From Hofstenia miamia (Eukaryota; Xenacoelomorpha; Acoela): DNA of 64,000 nucleotides. Both the position numbers and the translations under genes were made by a program. The stretch is from the NCBI GenBank assembly GCA_004352715.1, contig SCFE01000065.1, positions 447,864-511,863 of the forward strand, written 5' to 3'. The notes under the pieces were generated by a model that was given only the letters and a program-made list of their open reading frames with translations, was not told where the DNA came from and made no database searches. Below, piece by piece: positions 25,681 to 37,894 of the stretch. How positions within the stretch are numbered: the first letter of the stretch is position 1; each line of letters starts with the position of its first letter.

Positions 25681-28170
25681 TAGCATATGAAACTCCTTAA
25701 TTAACCATTTAATATTATAAGCACATTCAAAGCATGATGACACCTAATGCAAAAGAATGTATAGAATCAAAACAAAATCGAGTCCATTATTGTAGATGTA
25801 TAGATATAAAATAGAACGAAGGAAACATCCGTTTTTTTCCATTTTGCTCCTTTTTATCAAATCAGAAATGCAAAAAATTTTTTTTAAAGTAGTTTTAATT
25901 TTCCTGTTTATTGTTATAGTTTTTATCAAATATACGATCCTATTCTATTCTATATTCTTGGTATGTAGATAGATTTCCCAAGCTCATTGAGGTGTACCGT
26001 GTTCAACGTCAGATGTCACAGATTTGTTTTGCTTCAAGTTATTCAATAGAACATTAACTCTAAAAATAACATATTTTTAGATTTTGTCTATTTTTCCTAC
26101 TTCATTCAAATCTCACTATATAAAAGCAATCAACAAAATTACCTATAAATCTACCTATTGGCAGTTATGATATTGTATTTAATTATAAACTTATAGAAAT
26201 ATTCATACTCTATGAAAATTTTCTATTATAATTTAGTGTACGTCTTTATCTTAACACAAATTTGTACAATACGTAGAAGTAAAATTAGACAGAAATACTA
26301 TTGAATTAATAATGTTTCACCATGCAGAAACTTTCCAATATCAGTAATGAATTTTAAGGTATTTTTAGTGAATGTCAATGATGTGACTTAGAATAAACTC
26401 ATTAGTAAATATATTCAATGCATAGTTGTTTTTCAATCGCTTAAGAAAAAACAGTTATTAAATCTTTTTTGCTGTCAAGAGAGAATTGCTTAGCCAATTA
26501 ATACTCTGTATTATTGACGAGTAATTGATTTAGCAAACATGTTATTTATCTAAATATTTTATATCCACAAAATGTCAAATTCGTTGGTTAATAAAAGCAA
26601 TTGCAGTTGTGAAAGTATACCTCAAAAAATAAACAATATACACAAAAAATTATGTATTTCAAATGCAAGCTTATGCAGGAAAAATTACAGCTCTTAACTA
26701 TATTTGCAAAGAATTAATGATATACTCCATAATAATTCCTTCTTGTGATTTCATTCTTCAAACTTTTTTAAATTGCAAGTTGAAGTTTTGCTGTCAAATA
26801 TGACATTTCAATCTGATAAAATATCATATTGAGATGCTTGGAATTGATTTATCTCACTAGTACAGCATATTGCGTTACGCCTACATATATATAGTAAAAT
26901 ATACTGAGATAAATTATATTTGCTGTCTTCGACGCAATGTAATGGCGGTTAGTTCGACTGGACCAATATCGATATACAGGTATGGGTACTTTCAGCTGGT
27001 ACCCGGTTTTCTCGCCGTTGTTAACCGCGGGGTATATTCTGTAAGAATTTCGAAGTGCTTTAATATTAATATAATGTTAAAAAATGCTAAAAAATAAGTT
27101 TAATGAATTCAAAAAAAATTTCATTGTGAGGTAAGGGAAAGCTTTTTTGGCAAGGTGGATAGAGGTAGGAAAGCAGTTTTTGGCGGATGGTTGCTGCACA
27201 TTACCAATGGATAGTACTTTTGTTAATATAATATAATATATTTTGCTATATATTTTCATCAAAATATAGTTAAATTTTAATTGTTTTATATATTAAGCTA
27301 AAACTATTAGACCTTAACAAATGCTTGATAATTTTATAAACAAATTTTGAATGAAAATCATTGTAATGTTCGTGTGGCCTCAATAACTAAAGAGAAAATA
27401 CTGTCTTACAACGCGCAGTTTAAATTAATAAACTTGACGTAATTGGAGTTCATTACATGATAATATTCAAAAACAGGAACTGGACTATTGCTAATTAACA
27501 TGTTGATCTTATATTAAAAGAAATAACCATTAGGAAAATTTGAAGGATTGTATTACGTTCGGAAACTAATTATGTACGTATGACATTAAACAAAATACTA
27601 TTGAATTTCTGCTCTTATTAAATAATGTACTGTCTCTTGTAATAAAAATGTTTTGAATTTAATGTGTTTTCTTAGAGGCAATCTTAGGATAATTAATGTA
27701 GGTATTAGCAGTACTATATCACCTTCCAAGATAACCAAGATACATGCTTCGTTATGTGCGTGATTAGAACGCATACTTGGCACAGAAAACAGAGGTCTTG
27801 TGGGCTTAAGCAAAAAAACACCTATATTAGTTACAAATTCTGAAATTAAATACTTATTGTCCTAAACTAATCAGCTTTTAATGTAAGAAATTAAATATCA
27901 CAATTATATTTTGGTGTGGTACTATTTGCTGAAATTCAGGTGCAGGAAACATCTATAGGAAATTAGTGGCATTGGTTGCTCATTGAAAAAATATTAAAAT
28001 TTAATGATGTTTACTGTTAAATTCATTCAATAGCAATTAGCTGAATTTTATTTTAAATTTTAGTAGGACATCGTTAAAGTTTCCATAAAAAGAATCATTA
28101 ACCCAGAAGTGAGGCGCATCTATAAAAATATCATAACGATTCCAATAGAAAATAGATTTATGAAAAAAAA
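25681..28170. other. AT-rich non-coding DNA
   Basis: No gene recognised. A 71-codon minus-strand frame at 27813-27598 (MLKPTRPLFSVPSMRSNHAH...) is slightly less AT-biased than its surroundings but has no splice signals or homology I can name. A GC-richer island at 26930-27030 (GGTACCCGGTTTTCTCG) shares AAAACCGGGTACC, in opposite orientation, with 57281-57293. Confidence 0.45.
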
Positions 28171-29728
28171 GCCTGTCTTAACTACGCGATTAAATCGTGT
28201 AGTTAACCCTATTCTTCACAATGGAAGGAGTAAATTTACCCCACCCATTTAGGTTTTTATTAATAACTTTTTTAACTCAAGTTTTAAAGGTTGGCTGAAC
28301 TCTTTACTGCATTAAATTTAGTTTTGCACATTCTATGAAAATTTTGGGGCGAAACCATTTTTTGTCAAGCAATTATGACTATTTTCTCAACAGTGATTGA
28401 CATTTATTTTAATATAGAAAGATGAAAATGACTAGACAAAAACAAAAATGCTGACATTAGCATCAATAACAACAAATTAATACGCCTTTAAGTTATTAGT
28501 AGAACTCACAATTTGTGTTTTGAATAGAAAGTTGCCCAAAAATAATAATCATTTTGAAATAAGACATCTCTTAGAATTTTTACCAAATTGATTGCTGACG
28601 TCAGCCAATATGTCTGGATAAAAATGTTTTTTTGACATTTTTTCAAACTTTTTATCCCATTGTACCTTTGTGCCAAACTTCATGATGACAATAGTTTTAC
28701 TATATCAAAATTAANGATTGCTGACGTCAGCCAATATGTCTGGATAAAAATGTTTTTTTGAAATTTTTTCAAACTTTTTATCCCATTGTACCTTTGTGCC
28801 AAACTTCATGATGACAATAGTTTTACTATATCAAAATTAAACCTTGGGGTATCTTTACCCCAATACAAAACTTGTTCCGTCTTAGCTACACGATTTAATC
28901 TGTCCGACTTTGTCGGATGGTTCCGTCCTAATCAATTATTGACGGATGAGCTTTCAATTCCCATAACTGATAGAAGACAATTTTAATTATTTTTTGTTTC
29001 ATTAACATATTTAGCCAATTTTTATCGTGATTAATATAGTTATGAAAATTTTTATTCTGCTTGTTAAAACTACTCAAATTTTGAACATAAATATTTGCAT
29101 TGTAAAATCTTAACCTCATTGGAGAATGTTGAGTAGAAATTAAACTGTTTTCGCATCACATCAAAATTTTTATGAGGTTACAGCATTGCTATCTATTAAA
29201 TACAAAATCAGAAAACATGGATCTCTGTAGTGCTACCAGAGATTCTTGTAGTCGTCATCATCATCATCAGCATTATATCATGTGGAATATATTATTCGCG
29301 TATGTTTCCAATAATAAACGTAATTACTGACAAGTGTTTGGGTTTTGAATTAGATTTTTTCTTTTGATCTTTGTTTTAATATCCTGTAATATAATTCATC
29401 ACACGCCAAAACAGAATGCACTATTGTATATACTAAGCATTTAGTTATTCAATGCAGCATGTATAGAAAATATACAATTTTTTTAATTAATTCTATTTGA
29501 TGCCTAAAAATGTAATATTGCCATTAATCAAAGTTATATAAGATGTTTATAGACTTCAGAATTTAAAATTCTAACCCCAACCCTAACCCAACAAAGAATT
29601 TAGGTGAATGGAATAATTTTTCGCCAACAAGTCGGGCCGATTAAATCGTTCAGTTAAGACGGAGCAAGTTTATATTCCACAAATTTCAGACAAAGTCGGG
29701 CTGATTAAATTTTGTAGTTAAGACCGGC
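28171..29728. mobile_element. Nested inverted-repeat elements sharing GTCTTAACTAC ends
   Basis: Four related termini occur. Two read rightward: 28171 GCCTGTCTTAACTACGCGAT, and about 28870 ACTTGTTCCGTCTTAGCTAC followed by CGATTTAATC and GTCCGACTT. Two read leftward: one ends near 29669 (inverted: ACTTGCTCCGTCTTAACTGA, then CGATTTAATC and CCCGACTT) and one near 29728 (inverted: GCCGGTCTTAACTACAAAAT, then TTAATCAGCCCGACTTTG). The inner pair (28870-29669) matches best. No transposase is visible, so these are non-autonomous DNA transposons, one apparently inside another. No target duplication is clear. Confidence 0.5.
28590..28840 (+). repeat. 125-bp duplication around a single N (likely assembly artefact)
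   Basis: 28590-28714 and 28716-28840 are identical except for one base (GACATT against GAAATT) and are separated only by the N at 28715. A near-perfect duplication abutting an artificial N is what an assembler leaves when two overlapping contigs or haplotypes are not merged. The true genome probably has one copy. Confidence 0.85.
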
Positions 29729-31111
29729 CTTAAAGCTTATAGAAAACACCAAACGCAAATAATATCATTTAAACCACATAAAATCACAAATCAAAAAATA
29801 CATCTTTCATAATAGTTAAACTACATTAATTCAAATCACTAATTATTTGCTTCAAATATAACTTTATGCAAGACACTAGCACAAATGTTCTGCTTAACAG
29901 GCGACCATACCCAATAGATGTGTCCACATATAAGTGTTTCTAGACTTCTTAATAGGATTTCCAGAAATTGTATGAAAATTTGGATAGAAACCGACTTAAT
30001 CATTTTTATGCTTATTCAACAGGTAGTTTAATGGTAACATGACTAGAATCAAGGAAATTGGCTTTTTCGATTCAAAAGGAAATTTTATTTGGTAGAAAAT
30101 TAGGTTCTGTACTTAACCATAATGTCTATATGTTGATAGTTCTATTGAATTTTTCACTGAAACTTTAAAATCCGTAATTCTAGTGACAAAATCGATAATT
30201 CAAATTTATCGCAGAAGAACTATATAAACAACAATTTTTGTAAACCTTGCATATGAACATCTATTACTAAAGATACATCACTTGGTATTGCAAAAACCTC
30301 TAGTTTATATGTTGGACTTTAATGCACTAAAATTTTAAATTGACAGTTTAAAGTTAATTCTATTACATGCTTACTACATACACTTAAGTAATATGATCTT
30401 ATCATTAAGCGTAATTAGTAACTATGTGTAATTAGAAGAATCAACCGTCCCTGGCGCCGAGAGTACGGTGAATTTTCATTTCTTTCCAATGCCGAATATG
30501 AATTCAAACTCATTTGAATAAAATCATTAATTAAGTAGCCATCCACTGTTGTAGTATTAAATAATGACGCGTTTATCTTATTACTGAGTTTTTAAATGCG
30601 TTTCCAATAGACATCTTTTTTAACATAATAATTAGCGCTTCCGTTTAGCAATAATTTGATTGAGTAGCCTCTTTAGCTTCCCGCAAAAACTCGGCAATTT
30701 CAAAGTGGCCATCGATATTATTTGAAGTCGACATATCTTTTTAATATTTGCAAAATTAATGCTTTTCTATGCGACAATTTTCTGCGAAAAAGTGATTAAT
30801 TAGAATTACAATTTGACAATCATATATGAATGCATGTTCTTGGATTCATTTTATTACATACACGAAAATTTCGGATAATTTGGAAGTTTTGCATTGTCCC
30901 ATTAAATGAAAATTTTTATTTTGCATATGCACAGGTAAATAACCGGGGTGTAATTTATTCAAGATCAATCTATTAAAGATTAATGGTTAAACAAAGAAAC
31001 ATAATTCTGTCTTTAGAAATTGTGCATTTTGATACCACAAATATGGACTGTGACCTAGGGAGTACGAAAGTGCTAAGCATATTCAAATGCCGACTTTGGA
31101 TCTTTTTTGCT
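29729..31111. other. AT-rich non-coding DNA
   Basis: No gene seen. The part around 30430-30720 has GC-richer words (CCCTGGCGCCGAGAGTACGG at 30451-30470) that could be conserved non-coding sequence, but nothing in the window alone proves this. Confidence 0.4.
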
Positions 31112-31217
31112 CCCCCCCCCCCCCNNNNNNNNNNNNNNNNNNNNNNNNNNNNNNNNNNNNNNNNNNNNNNNNNNNNNNNNNNNNNNNNNNNNNNNNNNNN
31201 NNNNNNNCCCCCCCCCC
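31112..31217. other. Assembly gap (83 Ns) inside a poly-C tract
   Basis: C13 at 31112-31124 is followed by Ns at 31125-31207 and C10 at 31208-31217. The gap was evidently caused by a long C homopolymer that could not be sequenced through. Frames reported across it are meaningless. Confidence 0.95.
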
Positions 31218-31396
31218 TGCACTAACACTATTTTCATAGAAAATGGAATGTTTGCATTGAAAACATCTATTTAGGCATAACTCTAACCCCAATCCCGGTC
31301 AATTATTTATTTTTCCGGATTTCTCGGATAGTTATTCATTCCACCAGATTATTCTTCACCTTTCAGGATCTATTCTTCACCTAATTTTAACCATAA

Positions 31397-31585
31397 ACCT
31401 AGCCTAAATTCTTATTTCTATAGACCATAGCCCTTAACCAACCAGAAAAGCCTAAACTCCTATTTTTATAGACCTAAACCCTAAACCAAAGTCAGAAGTC
31501 CATATTCCTTAAATCTAAAACCTAGATTTTGATAATTTTATAGGCCTAAACCCTGAACCAAAGTCACTAATCCTGTTTTCTGTTT
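31397..31585 (+). repeat. Degenerate minisatellite, about three 55-65 bp units
   Basis: Three imperfect direct copies share the skeleton CCTAaa(t/c)TCcTATTTtTATAGaCC(t)AaaCCCTaAACCAAAGTCA. They lie at about 31397-31452, 31453-31505 and 31525-31585. The recurring AAACCCTAAACC words look telomere-like by chance but do not form a telomeric array. Confidence 0.6.
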
Positions 31586-34500
31586 CCAATGCAAATATCT
31601 CCATGTTATATGAAAGTAACGTTAGTGCCGGGGAGAAGCACAAATTTTCCTAGACTTTAATATATTTTCACTTGAAATTTAAATTTTCAACTGCGTTTTT
31701 AGTGAGATAAATATTGATTTTGTGAGTCCTTAATGTTTTGGATCCTTATCAATTTTGTTTGACATAGAATGCAACTGAAGCATTCATAACAAAATCGTAG
31801 AAGAAAAATATGAAATCTAATTACGAAGAGGATAACTAAATTTCATGTCTTAAAATTAAATCTAAATATTCATTAGGGTTGAGCTACCTTAGGGAGATAT
31901 TTGAAGAATGTTCTTGATCGTCATAAATTCTGATAAGAAGTAAGAAGCAGATAACATGAGCTACTGTATAATGATGTAGTATGACATAAGTACCGCAGAT
32001 TCAAACCAACAATCGTATATTCAGTACAACTCATTTCTCAACTTTTTGACATTTCCAGAAGTCTTGTTAAAAATGCATGCTCAAATAAATTTATCAAAAT
32101 AACACCATCATTACATAATAAAGATTAGACCAAAAAGAAATTATATGATAAATGCGAAACGGAAACAGCATATAAGTTCATTCAAAAAAATATTTAAAAT
32201 TTGCTATGGCAAAATATGAACATAACTTAAAAGCAAAGCATCTTATAATCTAAAAATGATTTTCCTCGGCAGTTTTCATCAAACATAATTTTAAGGAATG
32301 CGATATTTTATATATTGAGGGAACTTCAAGAACACATGTTCAAACAGAAATTTACCAGTTTTAATGCGAAAAATTTTTTTAAATATTCCTCAATAATATC
32401 AGTGGTTCAACACAATCAGAGAAATTTAAATATGTTTAAGAAAATACCTACATATATTATAGAAAGAATGCTTTTTACAGTAATGTCATTTTAGACGTTT
32501 GCTTATACTATCAAGAGTAATTTAAAATATTTAAATTGTGAAATTTAAGTCATCAATATTTTTTTCAATTTGCAATGACTTTGATCATCTCTTGTTTGAG
32601 TGAGAGAACGCGCAGGACTGCTCTCTGCATAATCAAATGCTTTGATTGATCCCACAGTAACAGGTGTGAATCGCTTCGGTTAATTACTTTCGAAATTGTA
32701 GAAAACCTTTCATGATACAAGTCATTAGACTTCAACCATCTTCTTCTTCCTAGAGAAGACTCGAGGCCAATCCATCTTTGACAGGTACTTTCCGTTTAAG
32801 TCAATTTGTTTGTTCCATAGAATATTTCACAGTTGATATTCAACTCAATTACAAAGAACATTTTCATTCAATTCCATAATAAATCTCTACATGCAGACAG
32901 TTTTATAGTTTAATTATATTAATTGTAAAATCCCACTAATATTTTTTTCAAATATTACATGAAATTTTAATGGAACAAATTCGTTGTTTAGACAAACCTT
33001 AGATGTATACAAATACATCAAGGTGCAGGGGACTCACACTCACATTAGGAATAGTTTATTCCAATGCATATGCGCTCGTCAAAATATAACTAATGAAAAA
33101 CATTCCTTAAAGTAAATTGATTTCAGGAATACACCACGTATCACTGAAGTAAGATTATTTACATTTAAAAGTAAATATGGTTAGGGTTTCATGATTTTAT
33201 GTAATTTGCCACTTTAGCTCTTATGATCACCCCCTATTTATACTTGGAAGAGGACAGAAGTACAAAATCCTCAACATATTTTCCAATGTTTTAGTTATGG
33301 CCTCATGTTGTACATCATTTTGTAGCGCTTCGACTTAAGTATTTCTTATAAAAAAAGAAAAAGTGAATTTTATAAGTTAATAACTTGCAATTCTCGTGTA
33401 GTTTATCTTTGCATTAAGTAAATTTAACCATCCTTTTGAAAATGTAGTATCGTTATGAATAGAGTTCTCATTGAGTTTTACTGCTTCCTTCCATTTCTGA
33501 TTTATGATTTAATGCATTGCATTTGTTAACTATTTAAATGCTGCCGCAGAGGTTACTTAATAAAATCCACGTAGTAGTCTATGTAACCAATGTCCTTTTC
33601 GATGATGCTTCATATAAGAACGTTGTAAAATGATATGGCGACAATACAGAGACGTAATTTTGAAAAACGTTTGAAGTCAAATTGGTTCTTATTTTATATC
33701 ATTATTTATAGTGAATTTGTCGAATTAGTAAAGATACAATGAAATGTTACAATCAATTATTCATAATTGCTTGACAACAGCTTCGACGTTGGTGTGTCTG
33801 TCTGTTTCAAAATTACGTAAAAATTTAGAGAACACTTTCCTCGAAATTTCACTGCAAGAGTGCAGTGCAATGATTAAAGTTTCAAACTGATTACAATGAC
33901 GTCTACATCTTGCAGAAGAATGAATTATTTCATATTATTTTTGAATAAATTATTTTATAGAAACCTTAATCTCAAATTCATTAGGTTTATGTCAGACATC
34001 GAAGCGCAACAGCTTGCGTATCCGACACATACTATAAGTTGCATGATTGAATTACGCAATTTTTGTAAATCATAAAAATAATTACATGCATGCCTTTGTA
34101 TTGTTAAGTGTAAGACACTACATGATTGTTAATGAGAAGTGTTCTTGAGTAACATAAACAGTATCATAGACATAATGATACATATGCATAATTTAGAAAT
34201 CGCTTATTCATAAAATTTTGCATGAAGGTCTCGTTTTGGTCATTTGTTCATCCTCTTGAACTTAATTTTCATTTGAAGCAATTTTCGGAACTGTTCATCG
34301 GCTTGCAATTCGTCGTGGACTGGTTCGAAATCGACTGAAGCTAAGCTTCAACTTCAGGTTTTTACAATGAGCGTGAATTAACTTAGAATCTACTATATAA
34401 ATAGCACTTTTAAAAATAATAGAATTAAGCAGATTAACAGAACAAAATCTGAGTATTAGAAAACTACAACAATGGCTCAGATTAACTCTACACTAATGCT

Positions 34501-34950
34501 CGTAAGCAAGTCAAAACCGTCCCCTCCAACCTTTTTGTAACTAGTTATCCACAACGATGAAAATTCAGAAAGGTCCAGCTTTGAGTTAAAGTACATTATT
34601 TAAGGTCATTAGACATTGTTGTCATGATTTTTGAATGTTTAGAGAAATTTTGGTAGATGTTCTGATTACATTGGAAAAATATCTTAACACCTTTCAACTG
34701 CTATTATACTGCATCTTGGAGTTTTTCATTTGTAGTATCAAAACTTTCCTACTAACTTTGAAAATAGAAATAAGAACAGGTTTTATTAGAATGTCGGGTT
34801 TGAGGCTGGTGTCATTATTCTGCTTTCCAATAATTTTTTTAATTTTGTATCATACTATGAATCTCAAAGCCTAAAATATTTCAGTCTTTTGTAGAATTCC
34901 ATAATTTAATTGCTATATTTATAAAATCAGGTATTAATTACCTTCACTGC
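31586..34950. other. AT-rich non-coding DNA, possible regulatory patch
   Basis: No gene seen. Around 32577-32700 two CTTTGATC/CTTTGATT words (TCF/LEF-like), an AACAGGTGTGAA word (E-box/T-box-like) and GC-richer sequence cluster, which could mark an enhancer. CACTGCAAGAGTGCAGTG (33850-33867) is a perfect 7-bp hairpin. A dispersed repeat copy lies at 33186-33325 (see 61325-61434). Confidence 0.4.
33186..33325 (+). repeat. Dispersed repeat, copy 1
   Basis: Shares GTTTCATGATTTTA, TACTTGGAAG, AAAATCCTC and AGTTATGGCCTCATG(T/C)TGTACA in the same order and strand with 61325-61434. The family is unknown; it is not coding in any shared frame that I can see. Confidence 0.6.
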
Positions 34951-34981
<31 letters not shown>

Positions 34982-34983
34982 CA

Positions 34984-35017
<34 letters not shown>

Positions 35018-35024
35018 TGTATAT
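34951..35024. repeat. (TA)n tract with internal palindrome
   Basis: A TA-repeat is interrupted by ACAATATAT and mirrored by ATATTGTATAT, so most of the tract can fold into a long AT hairpin. Confidence 0.8.
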
Positions 35025-36406
35025 ATGAAATCCTATTTGAAAAAAGAATACCAATTCACAGATTAATCATCCCGAACATCCCTCTTTAATAAATGTTGAT
35101 AAACATATATCACAATGTGTAATTTTCAAAAAAGACAATGTTTACGGTTACACCAATTAAATATATAAATATTCTATTTGAAGGACAATTAAGAGAAAAG
35201 ATTTCATTGAATTCTTGGAGGCAAATTGAATCATTAGAAAATTTATTTGTGGAACTTAACAATTTTTTTTTGGGAAACTATATTAATTAACTAATGATGA
35301 GCAACAACGGTTGCGAAACACGTCTGCTGTAATAACCTCTATTTTTTTTAAAAATGTTTTCTAATCAAGATTATTGATTATATTTAATTTTTAAATTTAC
35401 TTAATACAGTAGTGCCGCCAAGTTTGTTGAATTTAGACGAAGTTGCTGTAACTATTCTGTAACATTTCATGAAAATGTTAGCCTAATGTCATTTACCGAA
35501 TATCATTTCATTTGCGCACCTGAAAGTTTAGTATAAAAGTGAATGCAATAATCAACCTTTTTGCTAAGTCCATATATAACTAAGAACAACATGAAAAGCC
35601 GCTTAGATCACGCCTTCTCGAAATGTTCCCAACAAACTGCACTGGTGATTTGTTCAAAACTTGTATTTAGAGAAAACCCCTTGAGAAATCCATTGTTCTA
35701 CGTAAAGAATATATTCATTGAATTTGAATGTCAATTAGTCGCTGACTATATCCGTTTACCTCAAAAAAATTTGTCAATGATCTTGTTAACTTTGCAATGA
35801 TATATCACGCATTCCTAAACTTCGAACTTGATAATGCGAGCTTATGGCAAATACTTTTTTTTTGAAATGCCTGAACTAAAATCCCTTTTTCGGGGAACGG
35901 TTAGAATTTTGATTTTTATTAAAAAAGGCTTTAATTGAGTTCTGTCCCAAAAAATCATACATATTTTGTTTATTTTGTTTTTTATTAAGCTCTAAATTTA
36001 ATCTGCAAATACAAAGAAAAACTGATTGTTTTTCAAGACCTCAAGTGGTTCTATACCTACAACCATATCCAACAAAAATATTCCGCTCGATTTCTTGTTT
36101 CTATGCATCTTTTTAAAAAAGGAGCGAATCATATGGCATGTGTTGTAAAACTATACAATAATAATAACTAATAAATACAGTAAAAATTAATATAGATGCG
36201 TATAATTTTTTGCCTTTTCTTAAACCTGTTTCAACCCTCTTCACAAGCGTTGCTTAAAATACATTGTCTTAACCATGCCCTATCTTGCTTATTTGCTAAG
36301 CTTATGATGTGTACATTTCATAGAAGATCATTAAAGTGATTAACTTCAATAGCAACGAAATTAGCACATTGTACTTTAATTTCATTATCAAATTTTTCAT
36401 TCATTG
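35025..36406. other. AT-rich non-coding DNA
   Basis: No independent gene supported. On the minus strand a possible 3' splice site (CACCAG at about 35642) is followed by a short frame ending TGTTGTTCTTAG; its phase would fit exon 1 of the peptide gene at 36568, which makes it a weak candidate second exon. Confidence 0.4.
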
Positions 36407-36568
36407 TCATATATAACCGATTTCAATACATTCTTGCAAAATCTGTAGCAAACTATTGTTGCTCAATATGTTCAATATCATATAAATGCAAGACTTACAG
36501 GCTTCTGACGTGAAAATGGAAAGGAATATGATGGTTAGAAGGAGAAGGTGCAAAGTGAATTGTTTCAT
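36407..36568 (-). CDS. Candidate small secreted peptide (signal-peptide exon)
   Basis: The minus strand opens with MKQFTLHLLLLTIIFLSIF followed by TSEA, a textbook signal peptide: one basic residue, a 16-residue hydrophobic core and a small-residue cleavage site. Two gene models are possible. Unspliced, the frame continues for 53 residues to TGA 36409-36407; the mature part starts CKSCIYMILNI and has three cysteines, faintly saposin-like. Alternatively, exon 1 ends at 36499 at a consensus donor (T|GTAAGT) and continues elsewhere. A TATAAATA box lies at 36618-36611, about 43 nt upstream of the ATG. No homologue is recognised and function is unknown. Confidence 0.5.
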   Translation of the reverse strand: MKQFTLHLLLLTIIFLSIFTSEACKSCIYMILNILSNNSLLQILQECIEIGYI

Positions 36569-36610
36569 TTCTATCTGAATACTGGAGTTAAACTTGGTGC
36601 CACTAGCTAT

Positions 36611-36618
36611 TATTTATA
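36611..36618 (-). promoter_or_regulatory. TATA box candidate
   Basis: TATAAATA on the minus strand lies 43 nt upstream of the ATG of the signal-peptide ORF, a spacing that leaves room for a start site and a short leader. Confidence 0.4.
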
Positions 36619-37894
36619 ATTAAAGATTAGTATAACTGGTATTCATCTCTTAAAAAAATTCGATAGGCTACATCTCATTTGTCAATAGCCAATGAAATCG
36701 CACATAATTTCAAATATTTCTAATGGCAGCAAAGCATCTGATAAATATGCATGAAGTGCGATTAGGGTTTTCCCATGTTGATAATCATCGAGTGCTTCTC
36801 TTTAAAATTGGTATGCCTTTAAGCCACCCATTCCCTGTGATTCCCTTCAACTTAGAAGTTCTTATTTGTACCTTTATGACTCGAAATTGATGTTATCAAA
36901 CAAAAATAATTTTACTACAATTTAAAATTGTTAGGTTTGATACTAATAATAATATTTCCACATATATGTAATGTTAATGAACTCTAGTAAAACAATATAA
37001 AGTTCCACTTTAAAAACCGAAGGCACTATTTAAATTCATTGTAGTCTCAAAAATATAATCATTTTGGAACATCAGGGTATATTTGCGAATTTTTTAAAGC
37101 TTTCTAGTCATTTTTATGACCCTGTCCTAAAATTTTTATGTTAATTGAAATAATTGCATAAGCAATTCAAAAGATGCATTTTAAACCTGTTATTTTTGTC
37201 AAATATATTATAACTTGCCATTTATAAGACCATGTTCATATTAATAGCACAACTAATGTGATTTCGCTTTCTTTATTTACATGGCATAAATAACGGGGTT
37301 TGTTAGTAAATTCAAAATGACAAGGATAATATATTGATCAGGTTTATTATAGAAAAATGCAAAGTTGCCAACTTTCTGAAGCTTGATTTTTATGCGCTAC
37401 ACAACATGTTGTCTTCTGCACAACATAAACTTAAAATTCCACCCAAAACACAACGGTAGATCTGATTTTTTTTGCCAAAACTGTGTACTAAGAGGCGCAT
37501 CTTTTTACCAAAAAGGTATATCAAAAAATTTTATAAAGATGTAAATATTTTCTAAAATTTTAGCATATCGCCAACTTTTTGGCAAAAAAACCAAATAATT
37601 TTACGAGGGTAATTACTGAATTATTTCATTTCTGTTTCAGTTATGCTTTGCTATTAGGTGAACTTTTATTGAAATGAAATGTTCCTGTTTTAAAAAATAC
37701 AAAGTTTTTGGATTTATATTTTTACAAGCGTTGCGACATTTTTCTATTGAAAAGAGATTGGAAGCAGTTTAATTTGATACGAAAACAACAAAAAATAGTT
37801 CGGAAGTACATGCTATAGATATACATTCAATAAAAATTACTATTAGCTAAAACAAAATAGGAAATTTTCAATCGGAAGTGAGCATATATTCTTA
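36619..37894. other. AT-rich non-coding DNA
   Basis: I see no gene, RNA or repeat apart from the MITE that follows. Confidence 0.5.

Noticed and set aside
27598-27813. 71-codon minus-strand frame as a host exon
   Set aside because: It begins with ATG and ends with a stop without splice signals, has AT-driven composition in its second half and no known relative.
29571-29592. CTAACCCCAACCCTAACCC, telomere-like
   Set aside because: Only two or three irregular units with no array; chance or ancient relic.
31083-31292. Pro-rich and Gly-rich frames around 31.1-31.3 kb
   Set aside because: They are translations of poly-C/poly-G and Ns.
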